DNA of 64,000 nucleotides from Homarus americanus (Eukaryota > Arthropoda > Malacostraca > Decapoda > Nephropidae): NCBI RefSeq assembly GCF_018991925.1, contig NW_024735554.1:3687025-3751024 (forward strand), read 5' to 3'. The notes below the pieces were generated by a model. It saw only the letters and a list, made by a program, of their open reading frames with translations. It was not told where the DNA came from and made no database searches. This document shows positions 48,612 through 60,700 of the stretch, one piece after another. Every line of letters starts with the position of its first letter. Positions within the stretch are counted from its first letter, which is position 1. The position numbers and the translations under genes were made by a program.

Positions 48612-50405
48612 CTTTTTTTTTTTTATCCTCTTCGCCACTGATCGGCTTGTTAGCCGCTTGGGCGATCGGTCACGTCTCTTTTCCTTTATATTCTTCACCA
48701 AAAGGTCGGCTCGCTAGCCGCCCGGGCGATCGGTCACGTCTCTGTCACGCACTGTTGGCAAATACTGGGCATGCACCGGCTCCTGAATGTACCTGAACCC
48801 GCTCCAGTGTTGGTCAAGTCTTCTCTTGAAAGAGCTCACACTCGGTGCCGTCACAACACTGTCTGGTAGATTGTTCCAAGAGTTTACAACCCTCACTCCG
48901 AAAAAGTTTGCCCTCACGGTTTTCCGGACTTGCGGCTTCTTCAATCTTGAGCTGTGACCCCTTGTGGGGCGAGCGTCCGCCAGCTCCAAGTAAGGACACT
49001 CAACTGAGTAGTGCCCCCTGAGATGATTATAAACCTCAACTAGGTCCCCCCTTGCCCGTCTGTAGTATAAGCTCGGCAAGTTCAGGCGCACCAATCTCTC
49101 AGGGTAGCTGAGATGCCGAAGTGCAGGCACCAGTTTGGTGGCCCTCCTTTGAACATTTTCAACCAACTGACAGTCCCTAGCATATCTCGGGGACCAGATG
49201 GGGTGACAGTACTCCAGATGGGGAAGCACTTCACTCCTGAAGATCGTCACGAGGGACGGACCGTCTAGATATCTGAACGACCTTCTTATAAGACCCAATA
49301 ATTTATTTGCCTGATTTACCTTCTTCTCACAATGGCCCGAGAACTTCAGCTCATTGTCAACATACACACCTAGGTCCTTCTCACACACAGTCTCAACTAG
49401 TACATTTTCTTCATCCCATTGGGACATATGGTACGCCTCCTTACCGTTGGTACGCCCCAGGTGCATCCTCTTACACTTCGTGACATTGAATCTCAGCAGC
49501 CATTCCTTCGACCATTCCTGGAGCCCACAGAGGTCCTTCTGCAGCTCTTCACAGTCCGCTTGGTTCTTAATTTCCCGAAATAACTTGGCGTCATCGGCAA
49601 ACATTTGTATGGAGGAGTGTACAACGTCAGGCATATCATTTATGAAACAAACAAACAACAGCGGGCCCAATACACTACCCTGCGGTACCCCACTTGTTAC
49701 AGGTACAGATGACGATTTCGTGCCATTAATCACCACACATTGCTTGCGGTCATGTAGAAAGTCTTCTATCCACGCTAGGACATTTCCCCGAATTCCGTAC
49801 CCTTCCAGTTTGATTTTCAGCCTTTCGTGGGGTACACTGTCGAAAGCCTTGGCAAAATCTAGGTAAATATTGTCGATATTACCACCCCGTTCTAGAATAT
49901 GGGTCCAAATATCCAATACCTTGAGCAATTGTGTCAAGCAAGAGCGCCCCGGCATAAAACCGTGTTGGCAATCTTTTACAAGGTTGTTTCGTAGTAGATG
50001 TTCCATCGCTGCATCTCTGATAATACTCTCAAGTACTTTACATATTATGCTGGTCAGGCTCACCGGTCTATAGTTGTTCGTGGAGTGCCTATCGCCCTTC
50101 TTGAAGATAGGACTCACATAAGCCACTTTCCATTCACTGGGGACCATTTGTTCATCCAGGCATTTACAAAACAGAATCTTCAGGGGCTCTGCAAGCTCGT
50201 TGCACAGCTCCCTTAGCACTCTAGGATGCACCATGTCAGGTCCAGGACTCTTATGGACCTTTAGCCTGGACAGTTTATTTCTAATACCCTCTTCTGTGAA
50301 CACAATGTGGGTCAGTGCTGTGTCGAACCGTCTGTCCTCAAACGCAGGAAGGTTAGTTGCATCCTCTCTTGTGAACACTGAGGAATAGAAGCTGTTCAAT
50401 GCCAA
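48612..50405 (-). mobile_element. 5'-truncated LINE of the CR1/jockey group
   Basis: The element runs on the minus strand from a truncated 5' end near 50405 to an A-rich tail at about 48612-48624. It holds one long ORF with a reverse transcriptase and a 3' region of about 90 bp. That region repeats the motif GACCGATCGCCC / GCGGCTA / CGAGCCGA twice, about 77 bp apart. The same terminal motif occurs alone at 4975 and, diverged, at 16587. The endonuclease part is missing. I could not define a target duplication. Confidence 0.8.
48714..50405 (-). CDS. Reverse transcriptase ORF of the LINE (5' truncated)
   Basis: An open frame of about 560 codons ends with TAG at 48716-48714. The reverse transcriptase motifs are intact: KKGD and NYRPVSL (about 103-117), the catalytic aspartate in YLDFAKAFD (181-189), GVPQGSVLGPLLF (239-251) and FADD (269-272). 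The C-terminal region has the VLPHLEYCHPIWSP and VQRRATKLV blocks typical of CR1/jockey-like ORF2. The frame opens at the truncation point, where a stop lies just upstream, and no true ATG start is present. It lacks the endonuclease and cannot be autonomous, but has no stop or frameshift in what remains, so the insertion is fairly young. Confidence 0.85.
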   Translation of the reverse strand: MALNSFYSSVFTREDATNLPAFEDRRFDTALTHIVFTEEGIRNKLSRLKVHKSPGPDMVHPRVLRELCNELAEPLKILFCKCLDEQMVPSEWKVAYVSPIFKKGDRHSTNNYRPVSLTSIICKVLESIIRDAAMEHLLRNNLVKDCQHGFMPGRSCLTQLLKVLDIWTHILERGGNIDNIYLDFAKAFDSVPHERLKIKLEGYGIRGNVLAWIEDFLHDRKQCVVINGTKSSSVPVTSGVPQGSVLGPLLFVCFINDMPDVVHSSIQMFADDAKLFREIKNQADCEELQKDLCGLQEWSKEWLLRFNVTKCKRMHLGRTNGKEAYHMSQWDEENVLVETVCEKDLGVYVDNELKFSGHCEKKVNQANKLLGLIRRSFRYLDGPSLVTIFRSEVLPHLEYCHPIWSPRYARDCQLVENVQRRATKLVPALRHLSYPERLVRLNLPSLYYRRARGDLVEVYNHLRGHYSVECPYLELADARPTRGHSSRLKKPQVRKTVRANFFGVRVVNSWNNLPDSVVTAPSVSSFKRRLDQHWSGFRYIQEPVHAQYLPTVRDRDVTDRPGG

Positions 50406-51835
50406 GTTAATTAGTTATGACAACTTGCATCATTACCTTATAAGAGTACACAATCAAGTTTAACTGAATTAAGGCATAGTGGGTTTACCACTGTAGAAAA
50501 AGTTCAAATTACTATTCATTTTTTTGAGATCATCGGTGTATAGTTTATAATTTATTTAGTAAAATTTTCTGCGCAGTATACTCAAATTTGGGTTTATCTA
50601 GTTTTGTTATTGTTATTAATTTTAAGTTTGTACAGTATTATGATTACTCATATGGTTCTTCCTTTACACCAACTGATTAAGTTTTTCTTAAAGAAATGTA
50701 GTTAAAAAAAAATTAATTCTGAACACTCATAGCATATGCTTGGTAGCACCATTAATTTTTCTATAATAACAATATGTGATACACAGAATACAACACATCG
50801 TATTGATTACACAGTCAGAAGGACCAAGCTTACCAAATGAACATTGCTTTTTTTGTTTTTTATTGGGCACCTCCCTACATCCTTGTGTAAGGTGAAGCGT
50901 TTACAGTGCCCAACAGGGAAGCATGCTAAGTTCATGCTTGCCTTTATGTCTCACGAGTTAAGGGCGTAGAAGCCTGAAGAGTCAGAGGTTTATGTCAAGT
51001 TATTGTTAACTCCAACAACTTTCCCTGAATACGAATTCGCAACTTTCGACTTACAACAGATACCTACTTTACTGCTAGGTAAACAGGGACTAAGAAGTAA
51101 GTCCAAACAACTTCCACCGGCCAGCATTGCTTCAGTCATTGATCTTTGCAAAGGTAGTCAGACCCGGGGGGGGGGGGGCGCAGAAAATTTTTTGTCGACT
51201 GAACAGTACCTGTGTAGAAACTATAACTATTTTGCACTCCCTCAACCTCCTCATTCTTTCTCTTGATTGTTAACTGAAACAAGTACTGTACCTGAATGCC
51301 CTGAAATCAAAGACCAATTCATTTTGGAACTTAAGAGTAGAGCATTGGACTCGCGCTCCCAAAATCTCTGATCCTTATGTAATACAGCAATATTTGGGGC
51401 CCTGGATCCTGCACTTTTTTTTTCGCCACTTTGCTTTACTCATCAGTCAAGGTGATTTCACACTGAAAAAGTTGAGCGATACCGAATACCTCTCCGTCAT
51501 CACTCAACTGACGCCCCGAAACTGTATTTGCCAAATTGTCACCCAAGAATTGACTGTTAAGTTTTAATATATTGACTGGCAATTAGCTCCCTTTGTCATT
51601 AGGTAGAATAGCAGTTGGGTATAGAAATCCCCCTGCTTAACACTTACCACTGATGTATTCTCTTTTTCACCAAACAACAGGGCTGGATACTCGTTGGACT
51701 CAGTTGATGTATAAGGTAGGAGACAGTTAACAGTGATGGCATTAATTGTTCCACTGTTGGTGTGACACTCAAACATTCATGAAATCTAATTGGATTACCA
51801 CTTTTGTTTTCAATGGCATTGTTTGCAAATGATAT

Positions 51836-52489
51836 ACTGGCACTTTACACGGTTAATTCAACCCACAGGGTACCGCGGAAAGTGAGAAACGCGTAAAGTG
51901 AACAACATAACATATGGGATTAATTGAAATAGAGACCTGGCCGACCCCCAAACTCCACTTTTTCAGACACAATACCTACGTTGTAGTAAAAATAACTTCT
52001 TAATTTTATGATGGTATGCACACACAATTAATAATTAAGAGAAATATCAATAATATTAGGTTTGTTAACACTCACATTAGTAGAAAAGATGGCTGGGCAC
52101 ACGGGGATGGGGGGTTGGTTCCGAGGCAGAGGCCAGATTATTGGCCCTCACCTGTATCACTATCCACCACAGAGGCTTGCAGGGCCTCTTTGTCAAACCC
52201 CTCAAAGTCCATATCCTCACTATCATTATCACTGACTTGGGCCGGCTGTGGTGGGTGGCGGGTGAAGAACTTGGTAATGTTTTGATGACTGGGCGACCTT
52301 GTGCGCACCCTGCTTGCGCCGCTTACACAACATGGCGGGAGGTTTGGATCAAAAAATGGCGCGGCTCGCCAGCCGCTCTCCGCGTAAAGGGGTACACTCA
52401 CCGCGGAATGTGAGCATTCCGGTTTCGGTAGGGTACCGCGTAAACGTGGAAACGCGGAATGTAGGACCGCGTAAAGCGAGGGTTGACTG
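51836..52489 (-). mobile_element. Internally deleted Tigger/pogo-like element
   Basis: On the minus strand the element starts after TA with CAGTCAACCCTCGCTTTACG and ends near 51836 with a decayed inverse (CCGTGTAAAGTGCCAGTA). Subterminal blocks with TTTACGCG and TTCCGCGGTACCC occur at both ends. Between them a minus-strand frame (52401-52138) ends [20 protein letters not shown] and then an acidic EDMDFEGFD segment, resembling the C-terminal tail of Tigger-type transposases. The catalytic DDE region is gone. The assignment rests on the TIR style and the TA flank. Confidence 0.5.
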
Positions 52490-52490
52490 T

Positions 52491-52626
<136 letters not shown>

Positions 52627-52633
52627 TACAATT

Positions 52634-52890
52634 TATGCGGAATCAATTATTTTGCAAAATAACTTAGACAACCTAAACTAACCTAACCTTATGGTTAGGA
52701 CAGCACAGTCCACAGTTATTAAAAAGAAAAACATAACAAAAACATGACCACTTCGCTGTGCATCAAGCTACACGAGCCATCCTAACCTAATTCAACCATA
52801 AGGTTAGGTTAGTTTAGGTTGTCTGTCTTATTTAGCAAAATTACCAACATGCATGAGACATTTCACAAAATAAACGACTCCGCAAAAAAA
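52634..52890. repeat. Inverted repeat with CCTAA-type arms (MITE-like)
   Basis: The left arm (about 52654-52698) carries TAGACAACCTAAACTAACCT and AACCTTATGGTTAG. The right arm (about 52790-52835) is its inverse, CCATAAGGTTAGGTTAGTTT and AGGTTGTCT. The loop is about 95 bp. TGCGGAATC and its partner GACTCCGCA extend the symmetry further out. Confidence 0.65.
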
Positions 52891-54586
52891 GTAACGTATA
52901 TAGAAGAATTACAGTCGGTAATCTTTTCACATTCTGAGAAGTGTTTTAGCTAAATAGAACTTTAGTAAAATTCATCATATATACAGACATTCATTAGTTT
53001 AGCACAGTGTATGTACATAAACAGTAAAGGCAAGCAATGTCAATATACTGTACTGTAGTAAGTCCACTCAACCTAGAACAGTCTAAGATTTGTAATAATT
53101 ATTTAAATACCTGTATTCATAAATATTTTCATGATCCCATATAAATCAAAAGACCAAAAAAAACTTCTTTAATATCATTTCAAGTAAAAATATCACAATA
53201 TAACATTGCTTACTAAAACTGGAATAAAAAAGTATGATTTATGAAAAAGGTTTTAATTTTATAATTCTATATACTGTAATCAATATACAGTAGATAACAT
53301 ATATCAAAACATTTGAATACATGCAAGTATACATAGAAATTCACAAAAATTCTTAATAAATTCAACAAGTCTTCAATACAATTTCAGAAAAAAAAAATTT
53401 TTTTGGCCCCCTGCTGACAAGACAGATAACCTCCTTGGTGATGCTTTGGAGTAACAGTGAACGTCGGTGTTTTTTTAACCCACTGTGCATCAACACCAGC
53501 TACAATCATTCAACACTAAGGTCACTATGATTAACACACAAACCCTATTGCAAGGAAACCAATATAGAATTCTCTGTTCTTTGAGGTTGTGTATCTTTTA
53601 TTATGAGCCACAGTACTGTATAAATAGCACCTACCACAAGCTGGATAAGATGCCAATACTTTGCAAGATGTCCAATGCAGTACAGTATAAACAAGCATAT
53701 TGGCAGTAATTTCAATCTATAGTAAAATATTCACATTACTGTACTTATATTATACAGTATGAACATGTGAAGGTTTAAAGAAGACAATGAGCAGGCTTCT
53801 CAACTTCCATCATCTTTACATTGGAAAACAAATTTGCTTAAAAGCTAAATAGCAATTTTGATATTGAAACTGGGTGCATTATAATATTAACTTAAAGATG
53901 ATATTACATATTACAATTAAAATTAAGCTGTTTATTGCAATGCCTAAATAATATATTTGTATTTTTTTAACAGTATCCACCCATAACACAGATGCTAAAG
54001 ATGAATATATAAATAAATAAAAATTTATATTACAGGTTTTGTTTTTTCTTAACAATATGTAGTATGTTCCCAAATTCCTTGTTTGAGAATAAAAATAACC
54101 AACCATTCTTCTAGCCTACAGTCCGTTCCTTTGAGAAATTTAAAAATAGCCATGTTCACACATTCTTGTGTTGTGACTACCAGTCATTGGCTGGATCAAG
54201 ATACCCAAAGTTTCAAATCATAGTTTATATCACTGATTATAAAAAACCTTTAAAGGAATAAAAGCAATATTCTTACATTTTTCTTAGACAGGCACATTTG
54301 GCATGATACAGATACCATTTTCTGCCATACATGCCAGTCAAGTACAAAAGAACTGTTAAACAACAAGGTGCTATATATTTGTTGATCTCTGCTATCAAGG
54401 AAGCCAATAACAAAACACACATGAGAATGTGGGTGTAACTCTTTCTACATTTTCCTAAGAAACAGACCATAGTAACCCAGCGATTGTTTTTAATTAAGAA
54501 TTCTAAAAATTCTAAGTAAAAAAAGGAAAAATATTTTGTTTTAAAGCAATTATTCTAGATATTTGTCATAATTAGTTACACCATGA

Positions 54587-54751
54587 CTAGAACTTTCTCT
54601 TCTTGTTAGGGAAATGGCCACCTCTTCCTCCAGATTTTCGCTTTCTTCCTGCATTAGCACGAGCTTTGGATCGGGCTTCCTTCATTTTCTTGAACTGCTC
54701 CTCCTCCTCTTCCCCTTCCACCAGTCGTAATTCTGAATCCATGTCCTTTAC
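54587..54751 (-). CDS. La: La exon 6: basic C-terminal tail and stop
   Basis: 54 codons plus TAG (54589-54587), after a TTTCCAG acceptor. An acidic EGEEEEE run is followed by a Lys/Arg/Gly-rich end (RKRKSGGRGG, NKKRKF) that resembles a nuclear localisation and RNA-contacting tail. Confidence 0.92.
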   Translation of the reverse strand, partial: VKDMDSELRLVEGEEEEEQFKKMKEARSKARANAGRKRKSGGRGGHFPNKKRKF

Positions 54752-57700
54752 CTGGAAAGGAACAATATATTTTCAAATGAGTGACATCCATATAAGAACA
54801 TAAGAATGGGGGAAACTGCAGCAGGCCTATTGGCCCATACTGGGCAGTCCCATTTACACCCAACCCCTATTGCTCATATAAGCATCCAACCTATGTTTAA
54901 AGCTATACAGCATATTCAAGTTAATGATGATATTTACCTGGTTTGGTGCCCAAGTGTAGTGGAAACGGCCCACAGCAAGAGATTTTACATTATAATTACT
55001 GAACTGAACTTAATTCAGCCATTTATAAGGTTAAATCTATTCAACAATGGCAAAAGACTAAAGCTTTGAGCAATACAGAGAGAGAGAGAGAGAAAGAGAG
55101 AATTATAAGGTAGCCCAAATGCTGACACCCTACAAGTACAGTACTGTACTGTAGTGAGAAAGAGGCAAGATCAATCACTATACTGTACTGTACCTTTAGT
55201 TTTCCCTCCAGTTTCTCCATCACTTGTTTGTTATAGTCTTCTTCCTTGAAGCGCAGATAGCCTTTCGTCATCCCTCGGCTGAAGTCAATCCAGGCACACT
55301 GGTCTGCAATATCTCCCAATGCCTCTTTTATGTCTTCCCTTGTTGCTTCAGATCCCTCCTTCAGGCCAGAAAAATGAATGAAAATGCCCTTGGGACTCTC
55401 AATCTCTGTGGCATCCTAGAAAAAAGGAGGAAACCTCATAAACCAGCATTAATTACAGCCATTCAGAGTACTGTACAGCAATTGAAACCCAAAGGTCAGG
55501 TCACATAAAAGTCTCGAGTTGATGGATTAAAAAATAGAAGCCAGTTTTCGAACATAAAGCACATTCTTTATTTTATTTACAGTGACAATCTTAATAGGGT
55601 ATGGAAATAAAACCTGAGTATCCAACACAAGAAATAAAAGAGGAAATGATTTCTTGAAGATGGGCACTTGGAGTAAGCAGAGATAATGCAGAGAAAATAA
55701 AAATGTGTGTATGGATGATGTCTGTCAGCATGAAGAGATTAGGATTTTCATCAGCACCTTCTTACAAATGACAAATATGTGAATAGCCAAATTCATCATT
55801 TTCAAAAATGCAAAAATCCATTACCCTTCTCTCTGTCTGGTTCCCCCACCTAAATGTTCCTGGATCTCTGGCATGATATTTCATGAAATGTTTCTTAAGG
55901 TACAACTGAACCCTCTCTCATTTGATATTTAAGATGAATCTGATATTTTTGTCAATACACGTGTTCCTGCTAAAATTCCAAAGGTGAACTGGGACCAAAA
56001 AATGGGAATAAAGTAGGAAAAACAAAACAAAAAATACTGATTATCATACCAAATTATATATTAATCAACGTAAGTTCCATGCAAAATTTCAATACAGTTT
56101 ACGATGCCTCTCTCAAGTTATTAAATGAAAACACTTTTTCTATGTGGAGAGGCAAATAAATAACCCTATGTGCCCTCCTAATTCCTATGGTCAGACACAA
56201 TATATAATGGATATAGGTTCAGTGAACAAAAGTCTGCTAATGAGAGAGAAATTTAACAGGGGTAGAGAGACTGGGGTGGAACAGTGTATGATAGTAAATG
56301 ACATGGATGAAGAGCAAAAACTCTGTAATTACCTATGGACAGAATGGTATGAAGAAAATTGTATGAGACAATGTTCTAAACTCACCTCTTCCTTGTTATC
56401 CTCTCCCTCCTTTTCTTCCTTCTTCTTCCTTGCCTCTTTCCTGGCTTTGCGCTCCTCGATTTCCTTCTTTTTCTCTTCTACATAATCTTCATGCCACTTG
56501 CGAATTAAATATGTACCTTTAAATTTAACCTCCTTTACTTCTTTAAATTCCTTTGCTTTCTCCTCTGTTGGGAACACCACAAGAACTGAACCCTTGAAGC
56601 CCTGCTTCTTCGATTCCTTGTCAAAGAAATGACGCATCTGAAAAATAAATTAATATTTAAAATGCAGAACAAAATTACTCCAACACCACTAAGACTGGAA
56701 TTTTATCATATCATGGCAGTGTTTAGGGATGATTCAACAAGAGGCTTTCCTTCAAGACACAAATTTGTAGCTGGTGTATAGTGCAAGGAATTCAAGATTC
56801 TCCCCTCTTCTGACTCCTGTAAATAAACCAGCTTCAGCACCACAGCCAGCACTAAACACAATCCAGGGATAAAGGTTATTCCTCATGACGAGTGTCTTCA
56901 GGTTCGCTATAGCCTCACGATTACCTGCGCATACAGCCCGCTTAAAGCCAAACATCCTGCAATCTGCCTTTTACACCCCAGTACCTCTTCTGCACTTCCT
57001 TCCACATTCACTGTAGACATTTTTTACAGCGAGTTAGTTTTCCCCAATTCCGTCTCATATCATCCTTCCATTTCCTAAATATCTCGTACCTCTTGAGTAC
57101 TATCTGCTATCAAAGTTATCAGTATATTGTACTGTACAACAACTCACAGGGAACGTTAGTTCTAAAATCCTGTGAGTGCCTCTAGCAACATTATAAAGAT
57201 AATTTTTTGTTGCACATGAGAAAAATATTTAATTTTAATTTTTTTTGCACACAATTGTTTTTCCTCTTAAAAAAAAAAGGCATCAAATAATTGGGCTTAA
57301 AATGGTTGAAAATATTTCAAGGTACGTAACACTGTAAATTTCAAATCCCTGAACCCAAATCTTCAAGTGAGTGAGTACCTATTGTATACTGAACCTTGTT
57401 TCTAACATATACACTTAATTGGTAATATACAAAAGAAGACCAATACACACCAGTACAGTTTCATACGGTCCATACTGCTTGAAGTACTCCAGCAGATCAT
57501 CTAGTGAGACTGAGCCATCTTTAGGGAAGCCCTTGCAATAGATAGTGCGCTTCATTGTCTCTTCCTTCACCTCATCATTAAAGATAGGGAGTGGGTGTGA
57601 AGGAGCTCGTCTGATTTTTTCATTATTCTCATGCACCTGGAGGCATAAAGCATATAATCAATTATACTATTACAAAATTCACTATTTTATCAAAATTAAA

Positions 57701-60700
57701 ATCTACAATATAACATTACTCAGTACCTTACAGTAACATGCTCCCACAAGTTTTGCTATTATCAATATAAAAACTATATTATACAGTAACAATAACTAAA
57801 GCCCCTGTAAAGCAGTATTGTCAAAGTATTCATTCTTTATAAACTTGTGTGAAATTATAGTAAAATATAAAATCACATTAACATCTGAAGATTTTTTCTG
57901 CATTGAACTAATATATCGATAAAGTATAACCCCACAAATTCATTTCCATCACTGACATTTAAAAATGCACAGCAAAAGGTTTATTTGAAAAATCTGGTAC
58001 AGTATTTGATAACTGAGATGCACTTCAATTTTTCACCCGTCTACAGGGAGCTCTGTGATTCACTGCCAATGCCAACAAATGCGGCATCAAAGGGCATGGG
58101 TCACTCATTAGAAAGTGGTGAATAAAAAAATATGAGACTAGTTCCTGCTTGACTACCCTTTCCCATGGGCTGTGAGCTGGCTCTCATTTGGGTACGTGAG
58201 AGCATTGTCAAAGGTTACAACACAAAGATAAATTACATATCGTATATTATGTACAGTACATGTTGATAATTTTATTGTCCGTATGACAATATCTACATCA
58301 TATACCCTGTATATACAGGTATTTGTACTGTGCTGTACAGTACATGCATTATGTATTCAATCCACATTTTTATTAGAAAAAAATTATCATTTACCATTGT
58401 TTCATAGTTATTGAAAAATTGGTAATTTTTTTTGTGTTAAAAGTATTTTTGTAACGAAAGCTTTTGTGAAGCCATACAGTACAGTATATAATGGGGAATG
58501 CCTCCCTATATTCTACATATATTTCTTTGTCTGTTTTAAGTGATTTTAATGTTATGAATTTATGAAACAGCAGAATTATAATAACTTACAAACTATGAAA
58601 GTTTTAGTGTAGTAAGACACAGTGCAATCTAAATATTTAGGGATTTATTGAGCAATTGAAAGAAATATTAAGGTCAGGAGGAATATTTACACATACCATA
58701 TTTTTTTTTAGCTACAAGCTAATTCTAATAAACCAAAGTAGAAAACAGTTATGACAAGTAATATAGCTACAGTTGGTAATGTGGTGCCTTGCCAGGGTTG
58801 TTATGATTTAAATCAAATGATTTAAATCACATGATTTAAATCGATTTAAATCGGAGTAAAAAAATCATGATCTAAATCAAAATGATTTTTTTACTAATAA
58901 CTGTTTCTCTTTTTATTCTCCATGATTGAAAAGTATATGCAATGCAGCAAGCTAATAACATTATTTGGATTCACATAATTATGTACTGTACTATAGTCTG
59001 TTCTCTCCAGTTTCGCGAAACTTTGATCATATCATAAGGTCTCATTATTAATGTATATATTTACATGAAATATATTGTTAACTAAGAAAATAAATACTTA
59101 CTCCATGGATGGATGGAGTAATGTCCATGATGAGCTTATAGTATGCATAACTTTAACAGCGGACAATCGTATTTATCTTGTTGACTCTATACACACAGAA
59201 TCAAGACACAGCTGAATATCTGTTGAAATTAGCTGATTGTGCTACAAAAAAGTGTGAAGACAAATTTTGATGCACAGTATGAAGCTGTGTAACAGATAAT
59301 GCTGCTAATATGGCAAAAGTGAGAAGTGAATTCAGACAAGATAAATCCATTATAACATATGGTTGCTCTGCACACCTGTTAAATTTGCTTTCACAAGACC
59401 TGCAAATCAAGAACATTAAGGAGCACATGACTGAAATCATTAAGTACTTCAGAAATCATCACATCCCAGGATCTTTGTATAGAAGAGCAGGAGGAACAAT
59501 GCTAGTAATGCCATCAGACACACGATGGAACACAGTGACAGATTCTATTGAATCTTATTTAAAGAACTGGGAGACCCTTGTCAAAGTGTGCAAGGAAAAT
59601 AGTGAAGACATTGATAAGAAAATTGAAAGGAAAGTTTATGATAAGGCATTAAAAAGAACTGCAGAAGACTATTTAGAGAGACTTAAGCCTATTGCTGTGG
59701 CATTGGATTGTGTCCAGAGAGAACATACCCTATTAAGTGATGTTGTAGAAATCTGGGTAAAACTGAAAACTGATATTAAGGAGTATTTAACAGATAAGAA
59801 GGATATGGATAATTTTGAAAAAAGAATCAAAGTAGCATTGACACCAGCCCATTTTCTAGCTAATGTGATAGATCCAAGGTATCAGGGCAGACATCTGACT
59901 CCTGAGCAGCGAGACATTGCAGAACAGTATGTGTGCGAGTCTCTTCCACATTTCCTTTCAACATTAATGTCCTTCCATGGAAGAAGTGCACCATTAAAAG
60001 AGGTCTATTTTGGTAAAGATGTTGCAAAATCTCTCTCACCCCTTGCTTGGTGGCAGTATTTTGCCAATGATATGACAGAAAATGTAATGGATGTTCCTAG
60101 GCAATTATTTACAGGTGTTGCATCATCAGCAGGGGTTGAGAGAATTTTCTCCACATATGGATTTGTACACTCAAAGGTAGGAAATCGCCTAGGACAGGAA
60201 AAGGCATCTAAGGTTGTCTCAGTACATAAACATTTCAATGTTCAACTAAGCTAATTTAAATGTTTTGAACTATTTTTGTTGTTTACAGAATGAGAATATT
60301 GTGTTGACTTGAAGTTATTACTGGTAATTCTTAATACACTATAATTCTACAAATGTAAGAAAATAAACTTGTTACCAGTATTATTTTTTTTACAAAATGA
60401 GAATATTATTCTGCTGACTTGAAGAAGTTATTAATTTTTCAAACACTGTAATCCTATAAGAGCATTTATGTTAAATTTCATTATTACGTTTGGATTTGTC
60501 CACTCAAATGTAAGATATGTTACCAGTTTTCTTTTATTTTACAAAAAGAATATTATTGTGTTAAATTCCATTGGTACATCTACTGCATAAATATCTTCAT
60601 ACCAATTTTCTGTTTATTATCCTGAATAAGCTTTGGTTGAAATATAGTTTTTATGGTTTAAAAATACTATTTTAATGCAATTAGTAAATAAATAAAAAAA

